From: a virus
Direction: 5' to 3' (one strand)
Virus record (IMG/VR): IMGVR_UViG_3300048592_000962
Location: 1-64,000 of that record
Length of the DNA stretch: 64,000 nucleotides
The stretch's first letter is position 1; every line of letters starts with the position of its first letter. Of this stretch, positions 24,390-32,612 are shown in pieces. Under the pieces are notes generated by a model. It searched no databases. It was given only the letters and a program-made list of their open reading frames with translations, and was not told the DNA's origin. Position numbers and translations under genes: made by a program.

Positions 24390-25340
24390 TCAGGGCTGCC
24401 CGTAGCGCTTGGTTCCTCCGTGGACGTGTCCGAGCTTCTCTTCGTGGTATGACGGCCGGACCGGAAGATCGAGCGATTCGCGCCAGCGCTTGTGCAGCTC
24501 GATGAGGAACATCTTGATCATGTAGCGCCGGCAGTCGGCGTCCCGGTGCGCGTCAGAGCGCCCCCACGGACCGATTCCCTCGCCGTTGCAATTCGAGCAG
24601 ACTTCCGTCTTCTCGCCCTTGGGCATGCCGGCTACCTTTCCGGCTACCTTCCCGAGGTGCCCGTGGCCGTCGCAGAGCATGCACTTGACGCGCTGAGAGC
24701 GACGGTAGTGCTTCCGGTTGTCGTAGTAGCTGCGCCACGGAAACGGTGCACCCTCGTCGGTGGCGCGGAACAAGATCTTGTCCTTCCGCTTCACCACGTA
24801 CTCGCCGTTCTCGTCGAGCGAGTAGGCCTTGATCATGGCGTCCGCCAGAACCTTGACCATCTTGCTCTTCAGCCACGGGTTGAACCCGGCCTTGGCTCCC
24901 TTCACGCGCCGCTGAGCGCGACCATCTGGCGCGACGGCGAGGCCGGCGTAGCTCCACATCTGAGACACGCACTCCTCGATCTCGATGCGGAAGCTGCTGA
25001 GCAACACCGCCGCCATGGTCGGTCCGACGCCGCGCTGATGAGTCAGCCAGTTGTCGAAGATGTCGATCCCCTTCAGCCGCTTGGCGACGTGCAGGAGCGC
25101 TTTGTGCTCCAGCTCTTCGAGTTGTTCTTCCATCGCGCCGAGGAACTCCTGGTCGATCTGGTCGAGCGCGGGGCGGCTCTCCTCGGTGCCTCGAACCGAG
25201 TCGGGGCGGGCTCGGTTGCCCGTCGCGATGCGGAACTTCTGGAGGTCGTAGAGGAACGACGCGGAGTGACGGACCGAGATCAGCTTGGCAAGCCTCGGAT
25301 CGGTGGGCTGAGACGGGGTGACGGTTTCTTCGCTGCTCAT
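24390..25340 (-). CDS. tas: Tas-like Nop-domain protein of a TIGR-Tas system, 316 aa
   Basis: A helical/coiled-coil segment (~60-95) leads into 'HQRGVGPTMAAVLLSSF ... MWSYAGLAV' (101-136), the helix-hairpin-helix core shared by IS110 transposase C-termini (Transposase_20) and Nop-type snoRNP proteins. Two CxxC knuckles (CMLCDGHGH 220-228, CSNCNGEGIG 248-257) form a DnaJ-like zinc insert, and the family C-terminal helix follows (RRYMIKMFLIELHKRWRESL). There is no RuvC/DEDD or HNH nuclease domain, so it resembles nuclease-less Tas proteins. The dual-spacer array lies 13 bp downstream. Likely role: binding ~36-nt guide RNAs for DNA recognition. The main alternative is a domesticated IS110-like protein. 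Confidence 0.75.
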   Translation of the reverse strand: MSSEETVTPSQPTDPRLAKLISVRHSASFLYDLQKFRIATGNRARPDSVRGTEESRPALDQIDQEFLGAMEEQLEELEHKALLHVAKRLKGIDIFDNWLTHQRGVGPTMAAVLLSSFRIEIEECVSQMWSYAGLAVAPDGRAQRRVKGAKAGFNPWLKSKMVKVLADAMIKAYSLDENGEYVVKRKDKILFRATDEGAPFPWRSYYDNRKHYRRSQRVKCMLCDGHGHLGKVAGKVAGMPKGEKTEVCSNCNGEGIGPWGRSDAHRDADCRRYMIKMFLIELHKRWRESLDLPVRPSYHEEKLGHVHGGTKRYGQP

Positions 25341-25346
25341 GACTTC

Positions 25347-25883
25347 TCACTCCTCGGTGTCGCACGCCTCGGGAAACGATTCCGCGAGCGCCGCGAGCCA
25401 CACATGTACGTCTGACTGGGTGTTCTCTTGAGACCGGCGCACGATGCGCCAGGCCTTCTGTCTCTTCTGCTCGTCGTGCGGGTGCAGCGACGTCTGAAAG
25501 AGCGTTGCGCGAACAAGGTTTGCGTAGCACGCGTCGGTGCTCGCGATAGCCCGCTCGCCCATGGTGATGAGCGACTCGGACGCCTTCTTCGGATTCTCTT
25601 TCGAGAGAACCGTCAGCATCGAGACCGCACCCTTCAGCATCTGGCGGGCGTTTTCGAGAGCACGAATCGGGTCTACGGGCGTCGCCTGACCTCGTTCGAG
25701 TCGCTCGATGTTTTCCAGCAGCTCTGCACCGACGCAGTCTCGGGCAGCCCACACAGCGCTCACGACGTGCACTTCGAGATCTTCCTCTGCCGGAGGAAGC
25801 ATTCGGCTGATCCGAGGCGGAGCCTTGGGCTCGCGCGAGGGCTCCTTGGCCACTTGCGGCATTTCTTTGACGACGCGCCTCAT
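25347..25883 (-). CDS. Hypothetical helical protein, 178 aa
   Basis: Ends seven bases before the tas-like start, so the two are probably co-transcribed. Basic Pro-rich start, then long amphipathic helices ('ENIERLERGQATPVDPIRALENARQMLKGAV'). No nuclease motif. Possible partner of the Tas-like protein on position alone; family unknown. Confidence 0.5.
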   Translation of the reverse strand: MRRVVKEMPQVAKEPSREPKAPPRISRMLPPAEEDLEVHVVSAVWAARDCVGAELLENIERLERGQATPVDPIRALENARQMLKGAVSMLTVLSKENPKKASESLITMGERAIASTDACYANLVRATLFQTSLHPHDEQKRQKAWRIVRRSQENTQSDVHVWLAALAESFPEACDTEE

Positions 25884-26644
25884 GTACCGACCTTTGTTTC
25901 GTCGAATCCGAGATTCAGAAGCGCTTCGAGCCGATCTACGGCAGGAATCTCTTCCCTCAGCGCAGGCTCTACGACGTCGAGCACGGCTTGCTTGGCGAGG
26001 TTGGTGGCCAGCAAGTTGATTTCATCCTTGATCAGACCTCGGATCTCGGCATCGGCCTCTTTGATAGCATCTGCGACAGCAGCGGCAATCCATTCTGAAT
26101 CGAACTTCTTCAGCGCCTCATCGCGAAAGAGTTCTAACGTCTTCTCAAGAACGTCCGACAGCATGCCGGAGTCGAGCATCGCTTGGGCTTGCGCGCGAAT
26201 CCTGTTGCCCACCGAGACGCCAACCAGAGTGTCGGTTCTCGCGAAGGAGCCCTCAACCCCGAGTTCTTTCCGGATCACAGTATCGACCACCTGTGACAGC
26301 GCACGCTGAATGGTGGATTCGATGTACGAGTCTTTTGTGATGCCAGCGACCCGTCTGCGCACGGCGGCGACCGTGACATCGTGTAAGGACTTGGCGATGG
26401 GCAGGTCGACCGGTGGTCCAGCGCGAAGGTCATCCAACTCTTTGCGCAACCGATTCACCTCGTGGGATGCGTCCATGTGCCGCAACATCGGGCTCATTTG
26501 CGCCATGCGCCGAAGCGCTTCCATCTCGACCCACATTGCCGCGATTGAGGCGTGAATCTGCTCCATCTCGCCTTCTTTTCGGCGCCGACTGCTCAGGTGA
26601 AGCAGCTTTTCGTCCTCGAACTCGTCCTCGAACTCGTCGCTCAC
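25880..26644 (-). CDS. Coiled-coil protein, 254 aa
   Basis: GTG 26644 overlaps the previous stop (GTGA); the longer upstream frame is out-of-frame overlap. Acidic N-terminus (EFEDEFEDEK), then heptad-like helices through most of the length and an Ala/Glu-rich C-terminus. No catalytic motif; probably oligomeric. Confidence 0.55.
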   Translation of the reverse strand: MSDEFEDEFEDEKLLHLSSRRRKEGEMEQIHASIAAMWVEMEALRRMAQMSPMLRHMDASHEVNRLRKELDDLRAGPPVDLPIAKSLHDVTVAAVRRRVAGITKDSYIESTIQRALSQVVDTVIRKELGVEGSFARTDTLVGVSVGNRIRAQAQAMLDSGMLSDVLEKTLELFRDEALKKFDSEWIAAAVADAIKEADAEIRGLIKDEINLLATNLAKQAVLDVVEPALREEIPAVDRLEALLNLGFDETKVGT

Positions 26645-27279
26645 GGCACGACCTCGATTTCCGGTACGCCCTTCTTTCCCAGCGAGAGGCACACCTTCTC
26701 GTTCGACTCGGTCTTGCCGAGCACCAGGATCCCCCTTGCGTGCAGCTCTTTGCAGCTCGGGTCCTTGAACACTCGCTCCATCCAGTGCTTCTGAAGAGGG
26801 ATCGTCACGAACGACGCGACCGATCCTTCGAGGTGTGGAGCGAGCGGCCCCTCGACGTCCAAGTGGAACTCGATGGAGCTGTTGAAGTCGACTTCGAGTG
26901 TTCCCTTGAAGCACGGGGCGCGGCGCAGGACCTTCGTGGCAGCCTTGCGCGCCTGGTGAGCCGGACTCGATTTGACGATCAACTCCACCTTCTTCTTGAC
27001 GGCGGCAATGTCTTGCCAGCGGACGTACACGTCGAGCCACGGGCCCATGTGGCTGAGGTTCGTGGCGCCACAGGCGACGGTGTCGTCGAGCCCGTAGAGG
27101 ACGAGGGCGGCGAGCGCGATGCAGCTGGAGGGCTTGGTGGAGCCTCCGAGACGGATCATGTTGGCGGTCGCCAGCACGAGGTCGTCGGAGAGGTCGCAGC
27201 CATCGGAGACGGCGCGACCGTCGGTGAAGTGAACGGTGTGCGGACGGTCGCCGTTGCAGCACGAGATACGCGATTTCAT
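26641..27279 (-). CDS. Hypothetical protein in the MoxR/VWA operon, 212 aa
   Basis: ATG 27279 overlaps the VWA gene stop (ATGA). Mixed alpha/beta, with 'GTLEVDFNSSIEFHLDVEGPLAP' and a basic middle. It is the third gene of a tightly coupled set with the MoxR ATPase and VWA protein, so it may be a substrate or adaptor. Family unknown. Confidence 0.5.
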   Translation of the reverse strand: MKSRISCCNGDRPHTVHFTDGRAVSDGCDLSDDLVLATANMIRLGGSTKPSSCIALAALVLYGLDDTVACGATNLSHMGPWLDVYVRWQDIAAVKKKVELIVKSSPAHQARKAATKVLRRAPCFKGTLEVDFNSSIEFHLDVEGPLAPHLEGSVASFVTIPLQKHWMERVFKDPSCKELHARGILVLGKTESNEKVCLSLGKKGVPEIEVVP

Positions 27280-28631
27280 TGCTCTGACTCCTTGCTGATC
27301 TTCACACCGATGTACTCTGCCCAATCCGGCACGAGGTTGGAGCGCTCGCCGGATACATCGCACACGATCAGAGGCACGGGCGTCGGCACCTCCGGCCACG
27401 GCGTGAGGCAATCGGTGATCACTACGATTCCGTCCGGCCTGTGTTCGAGAGCCTCTTCGATTCCAACGCACATGTCCGTGCCGCCGCCTCCGCCGAACTC
27501 GATCTCGGCCCCTCCGGACACCACTTGCTTTCCGTGTACTTGTTCGTCGACAGAGATGAACGTCGGTGTCACGCCGAGTCCTTCGCAGAGGCTTTCGACG
27601 GTCCCGCGCACGACGCCGAGTTCTCGATTGCCCATCGAGCCGCTCGTGTCGCCGACGATAACGATCTCCGGCTTCGGCCTCCGCATGTGCGGGAGCATCA
27701 CGTTGCCCAAGGCAGTCGCACGCCGGGACGGGCGTTGCCACGTGTGGAGCACCATGCCGGACGCCATCGAGATGGTGTTGCGAAGCTTCCCGTCGAGCAG
27801 CTGATCCCAAGGGATCGGCTCCACGACCAGCATCTTCTGAGCCCAGCGCAGCCAGCCTCCGGGTACCCCTTTCCCCTGTGCATTGGCTGACAGAATGGCC
27901 TCCGCGACCTGGCGCTCCACGTCGAGCCAGTCTGCGTCCGACACGCCATCCGCATCCGTGTCGACGCCGGGCTCACCGTGCTCCCACGCGCGCTTCACTC
28001 CATGTGACCCGCTACCACAGTCGTGCGACGAAGAGGCGACGCTGTCACTGTCTCCGTGATCGTCTCCCTTTTCGGAGAGAATCGGAAGCGGAATGCCCTT
28101 CGTATCATTCTTCGAGCGAGGGGAGTCGACGATGTCGAAGTAGTATTGTTCCCACGTCTTGCCCGGCTCCAAGCCGAGCATGTACGGCTGCCAGTACGTG
28201 CCGACTTTGCCGGCGTGCTTGCCTTGCAGGATTGTCCACGATGGGATCTGCGTCAGCCTCCTCATCGGGATCTCTTGCTGCGAGGTAATGATTGCCTCAG
28301 CAATGTCGTCGTTGATCTCCATGTCCTGGCAGACGTTCACCAGAGCCGCGTTGAAGTAGCTCACGCCCAGCTGGGTTGCGCGATCGCAGTGATGCCGCGT
28401 GACGTGGCACAGCTCATGGTAGATGCAGAGCACGAGCTGATCGATGCTCAGTTGAGCAACGAACTTCGGATTGAAGTAGACGCGTCTCCAGCGGTCGACG
28501 GACATCGTTGGCGTTCCGTCGGTTTCGTAGAACACCAGTGCGTAGATGGCGCGCTGCAAGTATGGCATAAGCCAAACAAGTTTTGCCCGCGCATCGCGCA
28601 TGGCGCCTAACTCTTTGCTTTGGCTCTTCAT
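27276..28631 (-). CDS. VWA-like metallopeptidase (DUF2201 type), 451 aa
   Basis: The N-terminal domain has YHELCHVTRHH (H72-E73-x2-H76), a gluzincin zinc site. The middle is acidic and low complexity with a Ca-binding-like run (DTDADGVSDADW). The C-terminal VWA-like domain has DTSGSM (328-333) as MIDAS DxSxS. This matches the DUF2201 putative metallopeptidase family, which pairs with MoxR ATPases. Probably forms a chaperone-like or protease complex with the ATPase encoded just upstream. Confidence 0.82.
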   Translation of the reverse strand: MKSQSKELGAMRDARAKLVWLMPYLQRAIYALVFYETDGTPTMSVDRWRRVYFNPKFVAQLSIDQLVLCIYHELCHVTRHHCDRATQLGVSYFNAALVNVCQDMEINDDIAEAIITSQQEIPMRRLTQIPSWTILQGKHAGKVGTYWQPYMLGLEPGKTWEQYYFDIVDSPRSKNDTKGIPLPILSEKGDDHGDSDSVASSSHDCGSGSHGVKRAWEHGEPGVDTDADGVSDADWLDVERQVAEAILSANAQGKGVPGGWLRWAQKMLVVEPIPWDQLLDGKLRNTISMASGMVLHTWQRPSRRATALGNVMLPHMRRPKPEIVIVGDTSGSMGNRELGVVRGTVESLCEGLGVTPTFISVDEQVHGKQVVSGGAEIEFGGGGGTDMCVGIEEALEHRPDGIVVITDCLTPWPEVPTPVPLIVCDVSGERSNLVPDWAEYIGVKISKESEQ

Positions 28632-29749
28632 TGCGCCTTGTAGTCGAAGTTCGCGCGCTTGAGCGCCGCGCCGATTACCTTCAGCTCGTCCGGAGGACGA
28701 TTCCAGAGGTCGTTGGGCGCGTTTGTGACGAGCGCCCGCGCAGCGGGGACGGTCAGATCGATGGGTACGCGCACGAGCACCTTGAACGCGGCGTACACGC
28801 GCTTGAGGCGCTCTTCCTCATCGAATCGAGGAGAGCGGTCGCTTGCGGCGCTGGCGATGCCATCGAGCGTCGCCATGATCTGGTCCTGCCGGTCTGGAAG
28901 CGGCGTGTTGATCGGATCGGCGAGGTACTCTTCCGGATCGCGCAGGTCGAGGTTGACGACCCACTGAGAGAACTCGCTCTCCGCGCTTCCTCCCACGCAT
29001 CCCGCGAGCATCAGCTTGCCGACGAGGCTGCGTTCGTTGTGCCCGACCGCCGCCGCAGCCGCGAGCATGCGTGCGGCGACGTCCCAGGTGCGCTTCGAGG
29101 GCCACGCTCGGCCCTGTGCGCTGCGCTCTTGGGGCTCGGCGTCGATCAGATCTGGCCGACGCCGCAGAAACGACACGATGAGCGCTCGTTTCGTCTGCAC
29201 GAGGTCGCGCCAGTTCGCAGGCAGCTTCGCGACTTCGGGCTCGGGCCAGCCGCCGAGCATGCCGTCGAAATACTCCTCGGGGTCGCTTCTCCAGTCGAGG
29301 TGCACCCAGCGATTCGCGGTGGCGGCGGTCAGCTGGTAGACACCCGTGGACGTGGACGCCGGATTGCCGGCGGCGATGAAGCTCGTCTCGGCCGGCAGCT
29401 TCACGTCGCCCACGTAGCCGTCTTGGACGACACGTAGCGCGGACGCTTGGACGGTGGCCGGAGCGGTGTTCAGCTCGTCGAAGAACACAGCGCCTCCGCC
29501 CTGTTCGATGCACTCCGCTGCCCAGAGCGGCGGGTGCATGCGAACACCCTTCTCGGTGACGACGGGAAGGCCGGCCTGGTCGGTCGGTTCGCGTGTCGAG
29601 AGCGCGATTGTCCAGATGGGGAGCTTGAGGGCTCGGGCGATGGCTTCGACGCTCCGCGTCTTGCCGGTGCCCGGCGCGCCCCAGAGGAAGATCGGCTGGT
29701 GAGCTTGCATAGCAAGCTGCAATACGAGCAGGTGACTACTGACCTTCAT
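28628..29749 (-). CDS. MoxR-family AAA+ ATPase, 373 aa
   Basis: GAPGTGKT Walker A at 24-31, VFFDEL Walker B at 88-93, sensor-like 'FIAAGNPAS' and Arg-finger region 'TAATANRW', all typical MoxR. It overlaps the VWA gene by 4 bases. MoxR/VWA pairs act as metal-dependent chaperones in complex assembly; the viral target is unknown. Upstream (29816-29811) is a TTGACA that could serve as -35. Confidence 0.88.
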   Translation of the reverse strand: MKVSSHLLVLQLAMQAHQPIFLWGAPGTGKTRSVEAIARALKLPIWTIALSTREPTDQAGLPVVTEKGVRMHPPLWAAECIEQGGGAVFFDELNTAPATVQASALRVVQDGYVGDVKLPAETSFIAAGNPASTSTGVYQLTAATANRWVHLDWRSDPEEYFDGMLGGWPEPEVAKLPANWRDLVQTKRALIVSFLRRRPDLIDAEPQERSAQGRAWPSKRTWDVAARMLAAAAAVGHNERSLVGKLMLAGCVGGSAESEFSQWVVNLDLRDPEEYLADPINTPLPDRQDQIMATLDGIASAASDRSPRFDEEERLKRVYAAFKVLVRVPIDLTVPAARALVTNAPNDLWNRPPDELKVIGAALKRANFDYKAQ

Positions 29750-29812
29750 GTGTCTCCGTGCGCCGCGGTTGTTCGGCGTCTTCGTGAGGTTTGCGCGGTC
29801 TGTCGACCGTTG

Positions 29813-30418
29813 TCAACTATCTTCGGAGCAATCGTCGCAGATGCGTTCTCCATCGTCTCGTTCTTGGGAGCAGGAGCCGCACACGGGTTGGCCGCACTCG
29901 AAACACGAGTAGTCGGCGGCGTCGGTACCTTCGATCACCCGGCCGTTCGAGATCCAGCCTGCGGGAGCTTCGCACCCTCGGTTCGACACGGCGCACGGGT
30001 CTCCGATCGGTTCGGTTTCGCGCGTCTTTCGTTCCTTGCTGGCAATCGGGTCTGCGTCGATCCAAGCGTCGAGCGAATCGTGCACCTTCGACCCGTGCTT
30101 CATCAGCTTGTCCGGGTCGAACGAGCCGAGCCGAAGCGCGATCCTCGTCATCTGGTTCGGACTTTCGAGTTTGAGCGAGTAGATGATCGCTCCGGCGCAG
30201 TAGGAAGCTTTGGGGTCGTGTAGCGGCTCGAAGCTGGCGTCCTCGTCATCTTCGTGTTCTCGCGTCACGGTCTTGTGGCAGGGGAACACTCCCTCGCCGA
30301 GTGGGCTGGTGCCTGTGACGAGACGGTGGATCTCTCGAATGCGTTCGAGCCGCAGCGGCACGCCGCCCTTCTTGAGGAACGGGCAATTCGAGCACGGCTT
30401 GGTCAGGTTGAAGCGCAT
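29813..30418 (-). CDS. Cys-rich CSNCPF family protein, 201 aa
   Basis: Starts 'MRFNLTKPCSNCPFLKKGGVPL', the CxxCPF signature of a phage/bacterial family often annotated DUF6283. 'FPCHK' and 'SYCAGA' add further Cys ligands. A second C-terminal zinc region (CFECGQPVCGSCSQ ... CDDC) looks like a B-box/RING-type ribbon, so this may be a two-domain fusion. Role unknown. Confidence 0.65.
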   Translation of the reverse strand: MRFNLTKPCSNCPFLKKGGVPLRLERIREIHRLVTGTSPLGEGVFPCHKTVTREHEDDEDASFEPLHDPKASYCAGAIIYSLKLESPNQMTRIALRLGSFDPDKLMKHGSKVHDSLDAWIDADPIASKERKTRETEPIGDPCAVSNRGCEAPAGWISNGRVIEGTDAADYSCFECGQPVCGSCSQERDDGERICDDCSEDS

Positions 30419-30446
30419 GTTTGCGTCTTTCGTCTATTCGGTGCGG

Positions 30447-30520
30447 CGGAAAAGGTTGGACTCGAACCAACGACAGCCGACTTAGAAGGTCGGTGCTCTA
30501 TCCAGCTGAGCTACTCTTCC
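30447..30520 (-). tRNA. tRNA-Arg (anticodon TCT)
   Basis: Full cloverleaf: acceptor GGAAGAG/CTTTTCC, D-arm GCTC...GAGC, anticodon arm CCGAC-CTTCTAA-GTCGG with anticodon TCT, T-arm GTTGG-TTCGAGT-CCAAC, discriminator G. CCA is not encoded. It reads AGA codons, which look uncommon in these Arg-rich viral genes (mostly CGT/CGC), so it may offset host tRNA limits. Confidence 0.95.
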
Positions 30521-30550
30521 GAATGGCCCGTGCTCTCACCACGGGCAGAT

Positions 30551-30775
30551 TCACACAGCGTCATCACGGGTCGGGACCGTCTCCGTCATCCAGTTATCCA
30601 ACCAAGCGACCCGGTTCGCGCATGACGCACGCGCGCTGCTGCTGTTCTGGGCGCGCCAGCAGCCTCTGCGCAGACGCGTATACAGAGCGGCGCCACGGCG
30701 CGTGTACCACGCTCCGTTCACCTCGGTCTGTGGCCCGAGGTCGGTGAGGCTGTGGAAGAAGTGATTGGGCTTCAC
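30551..30775 (-). CDS. Hypothetical protein, 74 aa
   Basis: ATG 30775 overlaps the methyltransferase stop (ATGA). Basic, aromatic-rich sequence with no known motif. The coupling is the main evidence that it is real. Confidence 0.4.
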   Translation of the reverse strand: MKPNHFFHSLTDLGPQTEVNGAWYTRRGAALYTRLRRGCWRAQNSSSARASCANRVAWLDNWMTETVPTRDDAV

Positions 30776-31575
30776 AGGCTCACCGTGATGATGACGGTGG
30801 AAACCATGGTCCCCGAGGCCGCAAACGAGCCTTCGGGGAGCGATTCGATGGTTCCGTCGAGGTTGTTGAGCCAGTAGCGGAACTGCTCATGACGCAGGTC
30901 GCGACGCCAGACGATGCTGGCGGGGAGGATGGCGCGAAGGACGGCTCGACCTCCGTGTGGAGGACACGTGAGCATCGTGGCCGCGCGGCGCACGTGGTCG
31001 AGATGATCGCCGAGGCCCACGCGTTTGAATGGTGGGTTCATGATCACCGCGTCGTACGCGCCGTCGAAGCACTCCATGAAGTCGCGAATCGTGCTGCCAT
31101 CGGCGGCGCGACGCTCGCCGAACGTCCCCGGCGCTCCTGCTGCCAGAGCCAGCTTCGCGGCGTCGTTCAAAGCTGCGCGCCGACGGTCGTCGCGCTCGAA
31201 CGCGGTCACGTGTGCGCCGCGGTGGAGCAGGGGGACCACCAGCGCCCCGTCTCCCGCGCTCGGCTCCAAGACGTGGTCTCCGGCGTTGACGAACTTGCCG
31301 ATCAGCTTCTCCGCCACCAACGGAGGCGTTGCGAACCACCCGACGTCGCGCTTCGATTCGACCTCACCAGTCGCGAGAACGTCATCGAGAGCAGCCTGCG
31401 CATCCCCGTCGAAGAGGTGCGCCTGGGCCTTGCGGTTCCACTTGCCGCCGACGGACTCCAGAATCTTGTTGACCGCCATGTACGTCTTGCGGTCCAACTG
31501 TTCGACGATGCGCGCATGGGTGCCGGAGCACTCCACTGCACTGAGAATTTCGAGGGTCTCTTGAGCGATTTTCAC
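30772..31575 (-). CDS. DNA adenine N6-methyltransferase, 267 aa
   Basis: SAM motif I is LEPSAGDG (103-110), preceded by FATP (81-84, motif X) and followed by MNPPF (179-183, catalytic motif IV). This order is that of gamma-type, TaqI-like N6-adenine methyltransferases. The N-terminal 70 residues ('TYMAVNKILESVGGKWNRKAQAHLF') form an extra domain. No cognate endonuclease adjoins, so it is an orphan enzyme, probably protecting viral DNA or regulating expression. Confidence 0.85.
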   Translation of the reverse strand: MKIAQETLEILSAVECSGTHARIVEQLDRKTYMAVNKILESVGGKWNRKAQAHLFDGDAQAALDDVLATGEVESKRDVGWFATPPLVAEKLIGKFVNAGDHVLEPSAGDGALVVPLLHRGAHVTAFERDDRRRAALNDAAKLALAAGAPGTFGERRAADGSTIRDFMECFDGAYDAVIMNPPFKRVGLGDHLDHVRRAATMLTCPPHGGRAVLRAILPASIVWRRDLRHEQFRYWLNNLDGTIESLPEGSFAASGTMVSTVIITVSL

Positions 31576-31877
31576 GTGTTCTCCGTCTTCTTCGCCTGAG
31601 CATCGAGCTTCACGGGCTTGCCCTCGATGTCAGCGTTTCGCGTCCAGCCGATGTGACCACAGTCGAGGCATTGGTACTCGACTCGATGTAGAAGAGCACG
31701 GCTGTGACACCTGCCTTTCTGGGACGACAGCAGTGGCTTGGTGCGCCCGGTACGGACGACGTTGGTTCCGTCGCCCTCGGCACGCCTGTGGCGCATTCGA
31801 GACCGAAACATCACCTTGCAGTGGGTGCAACGAAACACATTCGGGTATCCGGTCCCGAATCCGCCCATGGTCGCCAT
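31572..31877 (-). CDS. Zinc-ribbon protein, 101 aa
   Basis: 'FRCTHCKVMF' and 'YQCLDCGHIGWTRNA' give two CxxC knuckles separated by a basic stretch (RSRMRHRRAEG). It resembles Ogr/Delta-like or transcription-factor ribbons and overlaps the methyltransferase start by 4 bases. Possibly regulatory. Confidence 0.6.
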   Translation of the reverse strand: MATMGGFGTGYPNVFRCTHCKVMFRSRMRHRRAEGDGTNVVRTGRTKPLLSSQKGRCHSRALLHRVEYQCLDCGHIGWTRNADIEGKPVKLDAQAKKTENT

Positions 31878-31889
31878 GATCGATTCTCC

Positions 31890-32453
31890 TCAGTCGCTGA
31901 CTTCCAGCGCGAGCCCGAGCTGCTCATGGAGCCAACGGGCGGTTTCGAGATCCATCCACTCCCACGAAAATGCGGTCCATTCTTTGGACCCGAGGTCGAC
32001 GCGGATTGCCTTCTGCACCCTCTGCACCTGGAGATTGCCACCCTCGTGCGTCGTCGCGACCTTGAAGTGGGCCCGCGGCAACAAGGCACGAAGGCGCTCG
32101 ACCTCTCGCTCAGCCTCTTCGAGTGCGAGTACCGCATCGTTCAGGTGAGTGCCGTTGATTGCGTCCAAGTCGTCGGGATTGATGGTTTTCGCGGCCGACA
32201 CGACCGCATCGCGTGCCACAAGGGCGGCTCGCATGGCGAGCTGAAACGGCGTGGTCGGCCGCTCACGCGGCTCGATCAGCTCGTCGTCGTCATCGACTAC
32301 TTCGGACGCCGGCCGGATCGTCCAATCTGCGACGGGCTCGCGCATCGGCGCCGACGGAACCAGAGGGCGGGTTCCTGCCGACCTGCCGACCGGCTTCTTC
32401 CGCTTCTTCTGCTGTCGCTTCACCACCCAAGCCTTGCCTTTCTCGCGGCCCAC
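31890..32453 (-). CDS. Hypothetical protein, 187 aa
   Basis: Strongly basic N-terminus (KRQQKKRKKP), acidic linker (EVVDDDDELIEP), then a helical region with 'LALEEAEREVERLRALL' and a small C-terminal alpha/beta part. No family recognised. Confidence 0.5.
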   Translation of the reverse strand: MGREKGKAWVVKRQQKKRKKPVGRSAGTRPLVPSAPMREPVADWTIRPASEVVDDDDELIEPRERPTTPFQLAMRAALVARDAVVSAAKTINPDDLDAINGTHLNDAVLALEEAEREVERLRALLPRAHFKVATTHEGGNLQVQRVQKAIRVDLGSKEWTAFSWEWMDLETARWLHEQLGLALEVSD

Positions 32454-32611
32454 TTCGCTTCAATGTACGCCGCACCCGCGAGGCTCGCCGTGAAGTAGTA
32501 CCACGAATCGTCTCCGCCCCATTTGCGCGATGCAAAGTACAGAACGCTGACGAACACCACATCGTAGATTGTCAGCAGAATGATTGCCCATGCCCTGTCT
32601 GACTTGCGCAT
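32420..32611 (-). CDS. Small membrane protein, 63 aa
   Basis: Two hydrophobic spans: 'WAIILLTIYDVVFVSVLYFA' and 'WYYFTASLAGAAYI', with a basic C-terminus. The first span begins nine residues from the start. Could be a membrane anchor, holin-like or superinfection factor; nothing specific shows which. Confidence 0.5.
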   Translation of the reverse strand: MRKSDRAWAIILLTIYDVVFVSVLYFASRKWGGDDSWYYFTASLAGAAYIEAKWAARKARLGW

Positions 32612-32612
32612 T

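Noticed and set aside
24390-25340. Active IS110 insertion sequence
   Set aside because: Lacks the N-terminal DEDD/RuvC domain and there are no element ends; the array beside it suggests a Tas-type role.
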